Origin: Paenibacillus amylolyticus
Lineage (GTDB): Bacteria; Bacillota; Bacilli; Paenibacillales; Paenibacillaceae
NCBI RefSeq assembly: GCF_029689945.1
Contig: NZ_CP121451.1
Span: forward strand, 6,014,001 to 6,078,000
Direction: 5' to 3'
Length of the DNA: 64,000 nt
Positions 55,459 through 63,758 of this stretch are shown here, in pieces. Under the pieces are notes generated by a model that was given only the letters and a program-made list of their open reading frames with translations, searched no databases and was not told the origin of the DNA. Made by a program: the position numbers and the translations under genes. The stretch's first letter is position 1. Every line of letters starts with the position of its first letter.

Positions 55459-55965
55459 TTATCTTACAAATGTGTTATGAACTCGTTCTGACTTAATAAA
55501 GTAAGGAATCCAGATGGCACAAGCGAGTGCCGATCTGCCAATATCCCTTAACGAGCTTCCGTCCTCAAGTTCTCTCGCCATTGGAATCTGAAGCAACAAC
55601 AGATAATCAATAATACCAACGGCCAGGCTGACACTATAAAACATGATCATAAGACGAGGAAAAATCGATTTTTTGCTATAAAGAGCAATGATCGTATATA
55701 TGCCAAACACTAAAAAGAGTGCGTTATATACCGTTTCAAAAATGATGACCGGTCCCCATAGCGGGTGATAATAGTCTGATTGCTCCGAAGTCAGCAATTC
55801 CCAAGTCTCTGTCGTCATTGTGGGCAACGAAAATTGAATTAATTGTGCTGCCAGGAAAATTACCGTAAGAAATAATCCAATCTGGACAAGAATCAACCAA
55901 CCGCCTAATCCCGACACGCCTAGTGGACGGTAGTCTGTCTTTTGCTCTTGAATATGTGGTTCCAC
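55459..55965 (-). CDS. DUF2569 membrane protein
   Basis: 168 residues, GTG start. Four membrane helices. GVSGLGGWLILVQIGLFLTV near residue 16 is the DUF2569 opening (G-I-G-G-W-L-I/L). Short loops, KSERVHNTFV tail. Role unknown; common in Bacillus. About 370 bp of empty sequence lies upstream (55966-56337) with no gene I can support. Confidence 0.82.
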   Translation of the reverse strand: MEPHIQEQKTDYRPLGVSGLGGWLILVQIGLFLTVIFLAAQLIQFSLPTMTTETWELLTSEQSDYYHPLWGPVIIFETVYNALFLVFGIYTIIALYSKKSIFPRLMIMFYSVSLAVGIIDYLLLLQIPMARELEDGSSLRDIGRSALACAIWIPYFIKSERVHNTFVR

Positions 55966-56337
55966 TTCGTAACACTTCCTTTATATCATTTTGTTTTTCT
56001 GAGATGAGTCTTCCACGTAATAATATTACTCCAAAGCGAATCTACGGGTGCTTCTATCTCCTTACTTCACGTGCGTTGTATGTATGTCTGTCTGATACAC
56101 TTCTATAGCTACCTTACACCCTCCCTATCCTATAGAATTTTACACAACTTCCTTATTGTACTACGAGTGTCAAGGAAGAAGCTTCAATTTCAGAATATTA
56201 TACTTTTATGCTTTAAAAGCAAAGAAGATGTTCGCTATACTTCCGCCATGTTCAGCATAGTACGCGTACGTCATAATGCTCTTATACAGATGCAGATGGT
56301 GACTCTGCATTTGACGTCTACAAAGGAGGATATGGAT

Positions 56338-57285
56338 ATGCCCAATCTAAAAGTAAAACTTTTGCCTTTTGCGGATATTTCAGATTATGTCGAAGGCTTC
56401 GATATCGTTTCCACCCAGTGGGGCAGTGATGGCCTTGTCTATGTACTGCTGATGAATCAGATCCCTGAAAGAAACCGAGGTATGTTCGTCCAAAGTAAAT
56501 TGACTCAAAGCTATACGTACAAAGTGCTCATTGTGACAGAGCAAACTATCGAGGAAGTTGTCATTTGGGGACAGACGTTTAATTATCATTACGTACAACC
56601 ATTACATGATCATTTGCTGCTCGTCGGGGCACGCTGTACGAATTATGGGAATGATCAGTTTGATTTGAACGCCAAAGTGTGTGATTTAGACGGTAATACC
56701 ATTCGCGAGTTTTTGTTGGGAGACGGGATCCAAAGTGTGCAGGTCACAGAAAAGGGAACGATCTGGACCAGTTACTTCGATGAAGGGGTATTTGGTAACT
56801 ACGGATGGAGCGATCCGATTGGATCATGTGGTCTGCTGGCCTGGGATGAGCACGGGAATAAACGATATGAAAATCGTGAAGCTGACATCGCGGATTGTTA
56901 CGCACTCAATGTGGTCAATGAGAAGCAGGTCTGGTTCTACTTCTATACCGATTTTGAACTCGGTTGTATCTCAGGGGGCACCTGTGAACCCAACGTTACA
57001 TTCATCAATCCAAACATCTCCGGTTCCTCCGGCTTCAGTACGGATGGTTATCATTTTTTGTTCGATGCCGGGTACGGTAAACATGGGACGTTTGTGCTTA
57101 AGAAAATGGAGAAGCCCGGAAGATTCAGCAAAGGGCAGAAAGTTGATTTGCTAAATGAAGATGATAAGCCCTTCAAGCAGGCAAGGCAGGATTTTCGCCA
57201 ACATCGTCTGCTACTCAGTAAAGGTAACTTGTTGTATCGGGTAACGATGGAGGAGATTCTTTCAGCAGCTTCTGGTTTGGATTAG
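56338..57285 (+). CDS. Uncharacterised beta-propeller-like protein
   Basis: 315 residues from ATG 56338, 7 nt after AAAGGAGG; an earlier ATG is too close to it. Several short strands with Trp/Tyr-Asp patterns (ISDYVEGFDIVSTQWGSDGL, CDLDGNTIREFLLGDGIQSV, AWDEHGNKRYENREADIADC) suggest six to seven blades. No signal peptide, so cytosolic. I do not recognise a named family. The only plus-strand gene between 28.7 and 63.7 kb. Confidence 0.65.
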   Translation: MPNLKVKLLPFADISDYVEGFDIVSTQWGSDGLVYVLLMNQIPERNRGMFVQSKLTQSYTYKVLIVTEQTIEEVVIWGQTFNYHYVQPLHDHLLLVGARCTNYGNDQFDLNAKVCDLDGNTIREFLLGDGIQSVQVTEKGTIWTSYFDEGVFGNYGWSDPIGSCGLLAWDEHGNKRYENREADIADCYALNVVNEKQVWFYFYTDFELGCISGGTCEPNVTFINPNISGSSGFSTDGYHFLFDAGYGKHGTFVLKKMEKPGRFSKGQKVDLLNEDDKPFKQARQDFRQHRLLLSKGNLLYRVTMEEILSAASGLD

Positions 57286-57304
57286 CAGAGTATCCTGAAG
57301 AGGG

Positions 57305-57598
57305 TTACTTCTTAAACGATAATCCCTCTTCTTCCAAAGCGTTTCGCAGTTTAGGTATGGCAGATGGTCCGATCCCATGCAGCTTCAGGATTTCTTTCTC
57401 CGTGTACTCCGCAAGTTGCTGTAGTGTTGTAATGCCTTCATTCTCCAAGGCTCGTCTGGCGGGAGCAGACATCAAGGCTAGAAATCCATTTTTCGGTTTA
57501 CGTTCAGCTTCGCACGTTGGACAGGTTGGGCAGTCGCTTTTTTTATAATACGAATGTCCTTGTTCGCATGTTCTGAGTGTTCCTTTATCGTTTGCCAT
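57305..57598 (-). CDS. Zinc-finger plus alpha-CTD-like helix-hairpin-helix protein
   Basis: 97 residues. The N-terminal part CEQGHSYYKKSDCPTCPTCE holds a C-x3-H-x6-C-x2-C-x2-C zinc site. The C-terminal part (about 42-95) is like the RNA polymerase alpha-CTD: PARRALENEGITTLQQLAEY, then HGIGPSAIPKLRNALEEEGL. Such proteins may bind DNA or RNA polymerase; function unknown. Transcribed before the next gene only if read through. Confidence 0.75.
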   Translation of the reverse strand: MANDKGTLRTCEQGHSYYKKSDCPTCPTCEAERKPKNGFLALMSAPARRALENEGITTLQQLAEYTEKEILKLHGIGPSAIPKLRNALEEEGLSFKK

Positions 57599-57634
57599 GT
57601 GGGCATTTCTCCTGAATTAAACATTGGAATAAAA

Positions 57635-58228
57635 TCACAATCCGTACTCAGCAAAAATGGCTGCATATTTCTTTTCAAATATCGTCCAGCGCTTTTCGGC
57701 TCCGTATTTGGCATGTAGTTGCTCTAAATAATGCTTGGCTTCTTCCGTATCGCCGGCTTGCAGCAGGAAGCGGAAGGTTTCTTCGCTTAAATGTAGCGCT
57801 GTCTTGGCCATATAATAATGGACTATATCTTTGGCCCCTGTTAGCGAGTGCAGGAATGTAATGGCCTCTTCCAAATGTGAAACCAGTTCTTTCGATAAAG
57901 CGTCTGAATCGATATCAGGCGTTAGGGAATAGTGGTCCGGAGCGGATGGGACTATTTCCTCGATCCGGCAGGTAAAATGCGATTGTTTCTCCAGTATGGC
58001 CCCACTCGATGCAACGGACTGCAACTCCGCGAGCTCGGTAGAATGGATACTACAGTTAATATAAAACTTCACATGACTACTACTGTTATACTTTGATTTC
58101 TGAATGTTGAACTTGTATACGAGGTTTCCAGCCGTTTTGGAGAAATTCAGATCTTTCTTGGAATAGCCGTGTTTGGCTAATAAGGGTTTGACGTCTGTGT
58201 TGATGATCTTCTTAAACAGTTCCTGCAT
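57635..58228 (-). CDS. DUF4304 protein
   Basis: 197 residues. Opening KKIINTDVKPLLAKHGYSKK, then NFSKTAGNLVYKFNIQKSKY and FYINCSIHS are DUF4304 markers. C-terminal helical part (about 105-195). Function unknown; in other genomes members sit near contact-toxin immunity genes, but here there is no toxin. Start after GGGAGTG. Confidence 0.75.
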   Translation of the reverse strand: MQELFKKIINTDVKPLLAKHGYSKKDLNFSKTAGNLVYKFNIQKSKYNSSSHVKFYINCSIHSTELAELQSVASSGAILEKQSHFTCRIEEIVPSAPDHYSLTPDIDSDALSKELVSHLEEAITFLHSLTGAKDIVHYYMAKTALHLSEETFRFLLQAGDTEEAKHYLEQLHAKYGAEKRWTIFEKKYAAIFAEYGL

Positions 58229-58286
58229 TAGATATCACTCCCAAGTCAGCGTTTATTGAATACTTGTTACCCTTTTTTGTTCAGAA

Positions 58287-58799
58287 TCATGCTTGTTCTA
58301 TTTTATAAAAATAAGGGCCACACATGGATTCGTGCGTATACACGTACGTCCATGTAAACGCTCGGTCGAAGATATAGATATCCTGCTCCGAATCAAAATC
58401 TGCTGCAATGATCCGATTCGCATTTTCGTATAAAAGTACCCAACCACGATTTTCATACATCACATATACTTCATCTTTCGGCTCGGCATCAAAAGCATCT
58501 CGTGCTTCATCATGTGTCAGACATTTCTGTTGTTCATAACTGAACATATGCCACTTGTACTCGCTATAATGGATAGACTCTTTGACCACATCATCGATAT
58601 TATTGGCGAATGCCCGGTCCCATTGCTGTACAATCCTTTCGCATTCCTCGTACAGTTCGGAGACAACAACCCCTTTGTCCTGCAAATTCTTCTTGAATAT
58701 ATATTCCTGATGGATACGCTCAATCCCCCAGTATGCGCGGTTCAGTTCCAATTCGGGTAAAGTATCCAGCAGCTCGTTAATTTTATCTCGAATCATCAT
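58287..58799 (-). CDS. DUF4275 protein
   Basis: 170 residues. VQQWDRAFANNIDDVVKESI, then YKWHMFSYEQQKCLTHDEAR and DIYIFDRAFTWTYVYTHESM-CGPYF agree with the family pattern (W-x-W-HVFSYE ... FTWTYV-THE-CGPYF). Cytosolic, function unknown; also commonly near immunity genes. Confidence 0.75.
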   Translation of the reverse strand: MMIRDKINELLDTLPELELNRAYWGIERIHQEYIFKKNLQDKGVVVSELYEECERIVQQWDRAFANNIDDVVKESIHYSEYKWHMFSYEQQKCLTHDEARDAFDAEPKDEVYVMYENRGWVLLYENANRIIAADFDSEQDIYIFDRAFTWTYVYTHESMCGPYFYKIEQA

Positions 58800-58844
58800 T
58801 ACCTCCCTAGGGTATCGGATTTAAATTAACTGGTCCTCGCCTGA

Positions 58845-59387
58845 CTATTTAGCTTCTTCTCGCAGCATATGAGCCAGTTGGTACATCTCCGCAATGTCAT
58901 ATCTGTTCTGCTTCTGGAATCTCCGAATCGCTTCGTCGATCTCTACCACTTCAACCGCAACCACCTGCTCACCATCCTCTGGATTCAGCGGATCAGCAAC
59001 AAGCTCAACGTCTCCATAACCGATGATTCGTACAAAATGGGGATGCGGGATATGCGCTCGATACGGTTCCAACGCACTGGATGTACAGTGAAATTGACCA
59101 AAAATCCGATAGGAGCGCATTACTGCCCCAAGTTCCTCCATCAGTTCGCGCTTCAGCCCATCCATATACGGCTCACCTGCTTCAAGCGTGCCTCCAGGCA
59201 GCTCCCAGTCTCCATTATCCAGTTGGAAAACAACACATTGATCCCCAATAAACGGAATGATGCTGATATTGCTCACCAGTGTTTCATCCACGACCTTATC
59301 CAATCTGAACTCCGCCTCAATAATCCCCCAATGAATCGACGTACTCAGTGCCGGGAACTGTTCTGAATTTAAGCTGCTCATTCGCAT
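58845..59387 (-). CDS. Nudix hydrolase
   Basis: 180 residues from ATG 59387, 5 nt after AGAGAGG. The Nudix helix GGTLEAGEPYMDGLKRELME plus ELGA is complete. Starts with LVSNISIIPFIGDQCVVFQL. ADP-ribose-pyrophosphatase-like in general shape; substrate unknown. Confidence 0.85.
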   Translation of the reverse strand: MRMSSLNSEQFPALSTSIHWGIIEAEFRLDKVVDETLVSNISIIPFIGDQCVVFQLDNGDWELPGGTLEAGEPYMDGLKRELMEELGAVMRSYRIFGQFHCTSSALEPYRAHIPHPHFVRIIGYGDVELVADPLNPEDGEQVVAVEVVEIDEAIRRFQKQNRYDIAEMYQLAHMLREEAK

Positions 59388-59438
59388 CCGTTCCTCTCTA
59401 ATGAATTCCACTATTCTTCCAATTATAGTCGAAAATAC

Positions 59439-59486
59439 AGAAAGAAGGCCACCTCCCCAACGGGAATACGTGACCCTCTTCTTTCG
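59439..59486 (-). terminator. Terminator of the hss-hrt operon
   Basis: Long stem GAAAGAAG...CTTCTTTC with inner CAC/GTG pairing on the minus strand, T-rich tail. Between hrtA and the Nudix gene. Confidence 0.65.
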
Positions 59487-59547
59487 CTCTGTACGCCCTC
59501 TAAGCCTTAGATCATATTTCTATCCAGACTCTCAGACCTTCCTCCTT

Positions 59548-60225
59548 CTAATGCTGTACCAGCTTTCCTTTCTCCAAAAAAAGAACCCGGCTACAGAGCG
59601 GCAAAATCCGCTCATCATGCGTAACCATCACGGCACTTTTGCCCTGCTCCTTTATGAGCCGTGCAATCATGCCAACAATATCCAGCCCACGCTCCGCGTC
59701 CAGGCTGGCAGTCGGTTCATCTGCGAGCAGTACAGCCGGATCGTTCATCAAAGCCCGTGCAATGGCGACCCGCTGACGTTCCCCACCAGACAGCTTCTCC
59801 GCATACGCCTTCCGCCGATGAGTTAAACCTACCGTATCCAGCAGCTCATCCACTCGTTTCTCCGCTTTGCTTTTATCCGTTCCGGCGAGCTTTGCAACGA
59901 CCATGAGTTGTTCTTCCACTTTCAGATAAGGAATGAGATTGGCACTTTGAAATATAAATCCAAGCTGCTGTAGTCGCATATCGGATATGTCCTGTTTGCT
60001 TTTGCCCATGATAGAGGCTCCATCCAGCAGAACCTGTCCTTCCGTTGGTTCGAGAAGCGCGCCAGCAATGGACAAGAATGTACTTTTACCCGAGCCGGAA
60101 GGCCCCATCACAGCCACAAGTTCCCCTTCGGCTACCTCAAGGTCGAGCTTATCCAGAATCGTGCGTTTACTGCCACCATCTTCAAAAGTCTGTGTAATTC
60201 CCTGCAATACCAATCGGTTTCTCAT
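59548..60225 (-). CDS. hrtA: Heme-efflux ABC transporter ATPase HrtA
   Basis: 225 residues. Walker A GPSGSGKST at 41-49, signature KLSGGERQRVAIARALMN, Walker B VLLADEPTASLDAE, His loop VTHDERI. Very like S. aureus HrtA across its length (SDMRLQQLGFIFQSANLIPY, KVEEQL). HrtAB exports or protects from excess heme. ATG overlaps the hrtB stop by ATGA. Identification rests on gene neighbourhood as well as similarity. Confidence 0.85.
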   Translation of the reverse strand: MRNRLVLQGITQTFEDGGSKRTILDKLDLEVAEGELVAVMGPSGSGKSTFLSIAGALLEPTEGQVLLDGASIMGKSKQDISDMRLQQLGFIFQSANLIPYLKVEEQLMVVAKLAGTDKSKAEKRVDELLDTVGLTHRRKAYAEKLSGGERQRVAIARALMNDPAVLLADEPTASLDAERGLDIVGMIARLIKEQGKSAVMVTHDERILPLCSRVLFLEKGKLVQH

Positions 60226-61352
60226 GCTGCAGTCCTCCCAATCGCATCAAGCGCATCAATTTTGGTAACCTTCCACACCGAGAATAACGAACCCGCCACA
60301 GAAATGAGAATGAATAACACACAGGTCAAGGCGAGGGTAGATAAACCTAATTGAAATGGCATGGATGCTGGCAAAATGGACTCAAACAGTCGAACTAACA
60401 GCACGCTGATTACCAGACTACCAACGGACAGGACCAAGACTTGTAATGAAACACTACCCGCCAGATAACCATTCCGCGTTCCGATCGCTTTTAATATGCC
60501 GAACTGACTTGTTTTCTGAATCGTGATGACATAGAAGAATACTGCAAGCACAAACGCCGAGATAACATATAGAAAAGCGATCATCATGAGCAACGATCCC
60601 TGCTCTTCCTTATATCCAGGGATGGCCGATACGGCATCCGACTTCGTGATGACTTCCGTATCAGGCATTGCAGCACTTAGTTCGTCTACCTGCTCACCCG
60701 CGTCCTTTACCGCAATGGCATTGTATATCGGAGCATTGGCATTGGTGTCGGCTGAACCTTGTGTAGTCCGTGTCCCTCCTTGAAGCGTAAGCCATTCTTC
60801 TTCATTCAGGAACACGACCGGAGAGTGACTGAAAGACTCATTTTGTACAAATCCGCCAACGGTCCACTTCATCCCCGAAGCTTGATCGACCAGAACGGTG
60901 CCAATCGTCACACCGGATTCAGCTAACTTATGATCCACCACAACCTGCCCGTTGGTCTGATCCGTAATCGAAATTCCTTCGGTAACTGCTGGAGCAAGCC
61001 AGCCTTCCGGATTCACCATGAACAACGTGACATCGATCTTTTTCGTGTCGCCCATTGGACTGACCGTTGTCATTTTCACACCGAGCGGCTCAGCATTCTC
61101 TTGCCCCACCACGGAGCGAGCTTGATTAAGTTGATCCTGATCCACTTGTGACCGGGTAAACCGATGATTCGAATCCTGTTCCAGCACAAAGTGGGTTGCT
61201 GCCATATTTTTGACCGAAGCTGCGTTGTCATACGCCAGCCCCTGTGCAAGACCTGTAACAAACAGTACCAGAAATGAAACCAGCACCATGATTGTAGCAA
61301 TTAAGGCATATCGCCCTTTGGCATACCTCATTTCCCGAATAGCCAAGTACAT
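60222..61352 (-). CDS. hrtB: Heme-efflux ABC transporter permease HrtB
   Basis: 376 residues, FtsX-like: helix about 16-38, large outside domain (40-240), then three helices. The start YLAIREMRYAKGRYALIATI and SFLVLFVTGLAQGLAYDNAA agree with HrtB, as does SAFVLAVFFYVITIQKTSQF near 265. Start ATG after GGGAGG. It has its own promoter and a likely HssR site upstream. Confidence 0.85.
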   Translation of the reverse strand: MYLAIREMRYAKGRYALIATIMVLVSFLVLFVTGLAQGLAYDNAASVKNMAATHFVLEQDSNHRFTRSQVDQDQLNQARSVVGQENAEPLGVKMTTVSPMGDTKKIDVTLFMVNPEGWLAPAVTEGISITDQTNGQVVVDHKLAESGVTIGTVLVDQASGMKWTVGGFVQNESFSHSPVVFLNEEEWLTLQGGTRTTQGSADTNANAPIYNAIAVKDAGEQVDELSAAMPDTEVITKSDAVSAIPGYKEEQGSLLMMIAFLYVISAFVLAVFFYVITIQKTSQFGILKAIGTRNGYLAGSVSLQVLVLSVGSLVISVLLVRLFESILPASMPFQLGLSTLALTCVLFILISVAGSLFSVWKVTKIDALDAIGRTAA

Positions 61353-61380
61353 GTTGTGTGACCTCCCTCTTGATAACCCA

Positions 61381-61413
61381 AGTATAAGAGGCGAAAATGA
61401 ACGGCAAATGAAT
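61381..61413 (-). promoter_or_regulatory. hrtBA promoter with candidate HssR direct repeat
   Basis: Minus strand: ATTCATTTG-CC-GTTCATTTT (61405-61413 and 61394-61402), period 11, then -10 TATACT (61386-61381). The weak -35 TTTGCC overlaps the first repeat unit. The 11-nt period and the GTTCAT core agree with the HssR site reported upstream of S. aureus hrtAB. This arrangement suits class II activation. Confidence 0.6.
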
Positions 61414-61419
61414 AACAGA

Positions 61420-62796
61420 TTACATCTGCGGGAGTGTCACAGTAAAGACTGTTCCCTCAGGCGAACTGGCAACCTCGATCGTACCGTCATGAATTCGGAT
61501 AATTTTCTGCACAATGGCAAGTCCAAGCCCGGTTCGGCCGGAAGAACGTTCCCGCGCACGGTCCACCCGATAGAATCGATCGAACAGGAAAGGCAGATGC
61601 TCGGCTGCAATGCCGTCCCCTGTATCCCGAATCTGAATGACACACTGGTTATCCATCTGCTCGGCATGAATCTCAATGCTTCTTCCCTGTGGCAGATGAT
61701 TCACTGCATTACCCAGCAGATTCATCCACACCTGCATGAGCAGCACTTCATTACCGACGAGCTGGATGGATTCGGGTACCGACATCCGAAGCAGCAGTTC
61801 TTTTTCTTCGAGTTGCCATTGCAGCACCTGAACCGCTTGACGGAACTGGTCTCGCAAAGAGAACTTTACTTTGGACAGATCTTCGTTTCCTTGTTCAAGA
61901 GAGGACAGGAGAAGCAGCTGCTTGCTCAGCAAGGAGAGATGACGGCTCTCCTCCTCAATGATCGACGCATAGTGCTCCCGTTCCTGTTCAGGCACATCTC
62001 GATCTGCCACCAATTGGGCAAAACCCTGTATCGAGGTCAGCGGTGATTGAATCTCATGAGATACGTTGGATACAAACTGCTGCCGCGCCTGATCCACTCT
62101 CTCCAATTCACGACTCATGGTCATGAAATGCTGGGCCAATTGTCCAATCTCGTCACGCCTTGAGGTAGGCAATTTCAGATTATACTTTCCTTGTGCAATC
62201 CGCTTGGTCGCCTCGGACAGACGTTCAATCGGATTGACCAGATAACGGGTACTGATCAGAAAGATCAGAATACTAATGCCTATGGTAAATGCACCAATCA
62301 GTGCAAAAAAGATACGCAGCTCACCGAATTGCAGGATTACGTCCGGACGCATAAAGAGAGCGTAATTCGTATTGCCCAACTGTAAATGAACACCCACGGT
62401 GTTGCTTAATTGATTATCGAAGAAACCGGTAATGAACGGTTTACTTGGAAACTGCGCGACACCATGGTACACCTCGCCATTCAGCACCAGATCTACCGCT
62501 TGCTTGTCCAGGTCCTTCTCACGGAATTCGCGGCCGTAGAATTGGTCGTTGCCTTTTCCATCCGTCACATAGATTTCGTATCCAAGATCGGCGGCATTGT
62601 TCAAATACTGCTCCATGGTCCCGGGTTGCTGCTCCACAAATTGTTTCATCTGCATTGCAATGCCCACCAGCTTCTCATCATTGAAGTCCTTGAGCTTCGC
62701 ATGATAATAGATATTCGATAAAAGGAAACCGAGCATGGCGCTGACCACAATTACTGCAACCGTAATAAGGAATACCCGGACATACAAGGTCCTCAC
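61420..62796 (-). CDS. hssS: Heme-sensor histidine kinase HssS
   Basis: 458 residues, GTG start overlapping the hssR stop (GTGA). Helices at about 8-28 and 161-182 flank an outside sensor (30-160) containing YHGVAQ, FITGFFDNQLSNTVGV and LFMRPD, which are near-identical in HssS. HAMP about 183-236, phospho-acceptor His247 in FVSNVSHEIQSPLTSI, then N, G1 (DTGDGIA) and G2 (GRTGLGLAIVQ) boxes. Senses heme stress. A 278-residue antisense frame is a shadow. Confidence 0.88.
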   Translation of the reverse strand: MRTLYVRVFLITVAVIVVSAMLGFLLSNIYYHAKLKDFNDEKLVGIAMQMKQFVEQQPGTMEQYLNNAADLGYEIYVTDGKGNDQFYGREFREKDLDKQAVDLVLNGEVYHGVAQFPSKPFITGFFDNQLSNTVGVHLQLGNTNYALFMRPDVILQFGELRIFFALIGAFTIGISILIFLISTRYLVNPIERLSEATKRIAQGKYNLKLPTSRRDEIGQLAQHFMTMSRELERVDQARQQFVSNVSHEIQSPLTSIQGFAQLVADRDVPEQEREHYASIIEEESRHLSLLSKQLLLLSSLEQGNEDLSKVKFSLRDQFRQAVQVLQWQLEEKELLLRMSVPESIQLVGNEVLLMQVWMNLLGNAVNHLPQGRSIEIHAEQMDNQCVIQIRDTGDGIAAEHLPFLFDRFYRVDRARERSSGRTGLGLAIVQKIIRIHDGTIEVASSPEGTVFTVTLPQM

Positions 62797-63468
62797 GGTG
62801 CTTTCACCTCCATTTTGTAACCAATGCCCCGCACCGTTTGGATCACAAAATCGTCCGTATAATCAGCGAACCGATCACGGAGTCGCTTAATATGTACATC
62901 AACAGTACGGTCATCTCCTTCGTAATCCGCTCCCCAGACAAGTCGAATGAGTTCATCCCGAGAGAACAAACGTCCCGGGAACTGGGCAAGCTGTGAAAGT
63001 AATTCAAATTCCTTCATGGGTAAAAAGAGAATGGATTGCCCGTCCGAAACCTCCACATTGTTCCGGTCGATCACGATCCGGTTCATACGGATGATATCAC
63101 TGGACGTGCGATGGTAGCGGCGAAATAATGCCTTTACCCGGTAGACCAGTTCTTCGGGTTCAAACGGCTTGGTCACATATTCATCCGTTCCTTTCAAATA
63201 ACCTTCTCTTGTCAGATAGCTGATCTCGTGCCGTCAGCAACATAATCGGAATGTCATAATGCTGCCGAATGAAATCACATAACTCCAGTCCGTCCATGCT
63301 AGGCATCATGACATCGAGGATCGCCAGATCGATTGGCGTTTCTTGCATCAGTTTCACCGCTTCTACACCATCCTGCGCTTCATGTACCCTATAGCCTTCC
63401 TTGGTCATGACATGCCGCAAGAGTGCTCTAATATTCGCATCATCGTCTGCCAGCAGCAGATGTTTCAT
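62793..63468 (-). CDS. hssR: Response regulator HssR (frameshifted as read)
   Basis: Start ATG 63468 (MKHLLLADDDANIRALLRHV) after AAGGGCGG. Receiver domain with Asp52 in AILDVMMP and Thr in LLTARD. The frame breaks at about 63205-63211 by loss of two bases in an AGAG repeat; DKREGYLKGTDEYVTKPF is restored. C-terminal OmpR-type winged helix (about 130-224; FELLSQLAQFPGRLFSRDEL, DDRTVDVHIKRLRDR). About 225 residues. Predicted activator of hrtBA. Confidence 0.85.
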
Positions 63469-63599
63469 ATCGTTATCCGCCCTTCTATGTAGCGAGAACA
63501 TCTCACTATGATCCTGCACAGATGGTAGCACAAAAGCAATCTCATTCGCCAGCACGTGCACGGAGATACCTTGATATGTTTACATTTCCTTAAATCTGG

Positions 63600-63628
63600 T
63601 TGACACTACTATGAGGCGCAACTATAAT
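63600..63628 (+). promoter_or_regulatory. Near-perfect sigma-A promoter of the cation exporter
   Basis: TTGACA (63600-63605), 17-bp spacer, TATAAT (63623-63628). Both hexamers are exact consensus. Expected start near 63636. Leader of about 120 nt to the ATG at 63759. Confidence 0.85.
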
Positions 63629-63639
63629 GAAACCATAAC

Positions 63640-63665
63640 ATATGAACGAACGCTCATATATTCAT
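63640..63665. promoter_or_regulatory. Candidate ArsR/SmtB-type operator
   Basis: ATATGA-N8-TCATAT (63640-63645, 63654-63659), with an overlapping ATGAA...TTCAT pair (63642-63646, 63661-63665). Covers about +5 to +30. The ATGAA/TTCAT half-sites are like those bound by CzrA/SmtB zinc repressors; inference from pattern, position and the gene it controls. Confidence 0.5.
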
Positions 63666-63758
63666 TTGTTAGTGGGTAACCTTTGCTACAGATTCATTTA
63701 TAGTCACACTAGAATTCATATTACATAACGGAGCCTCGCTCCAAAGGAGAGGATTCAT

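Noticed and set aside
61210..62046. 278-residue plus-strand open frame
   Set aside because: Antisense to hrtB/hssS, whose conserved motifs account for the sequence.
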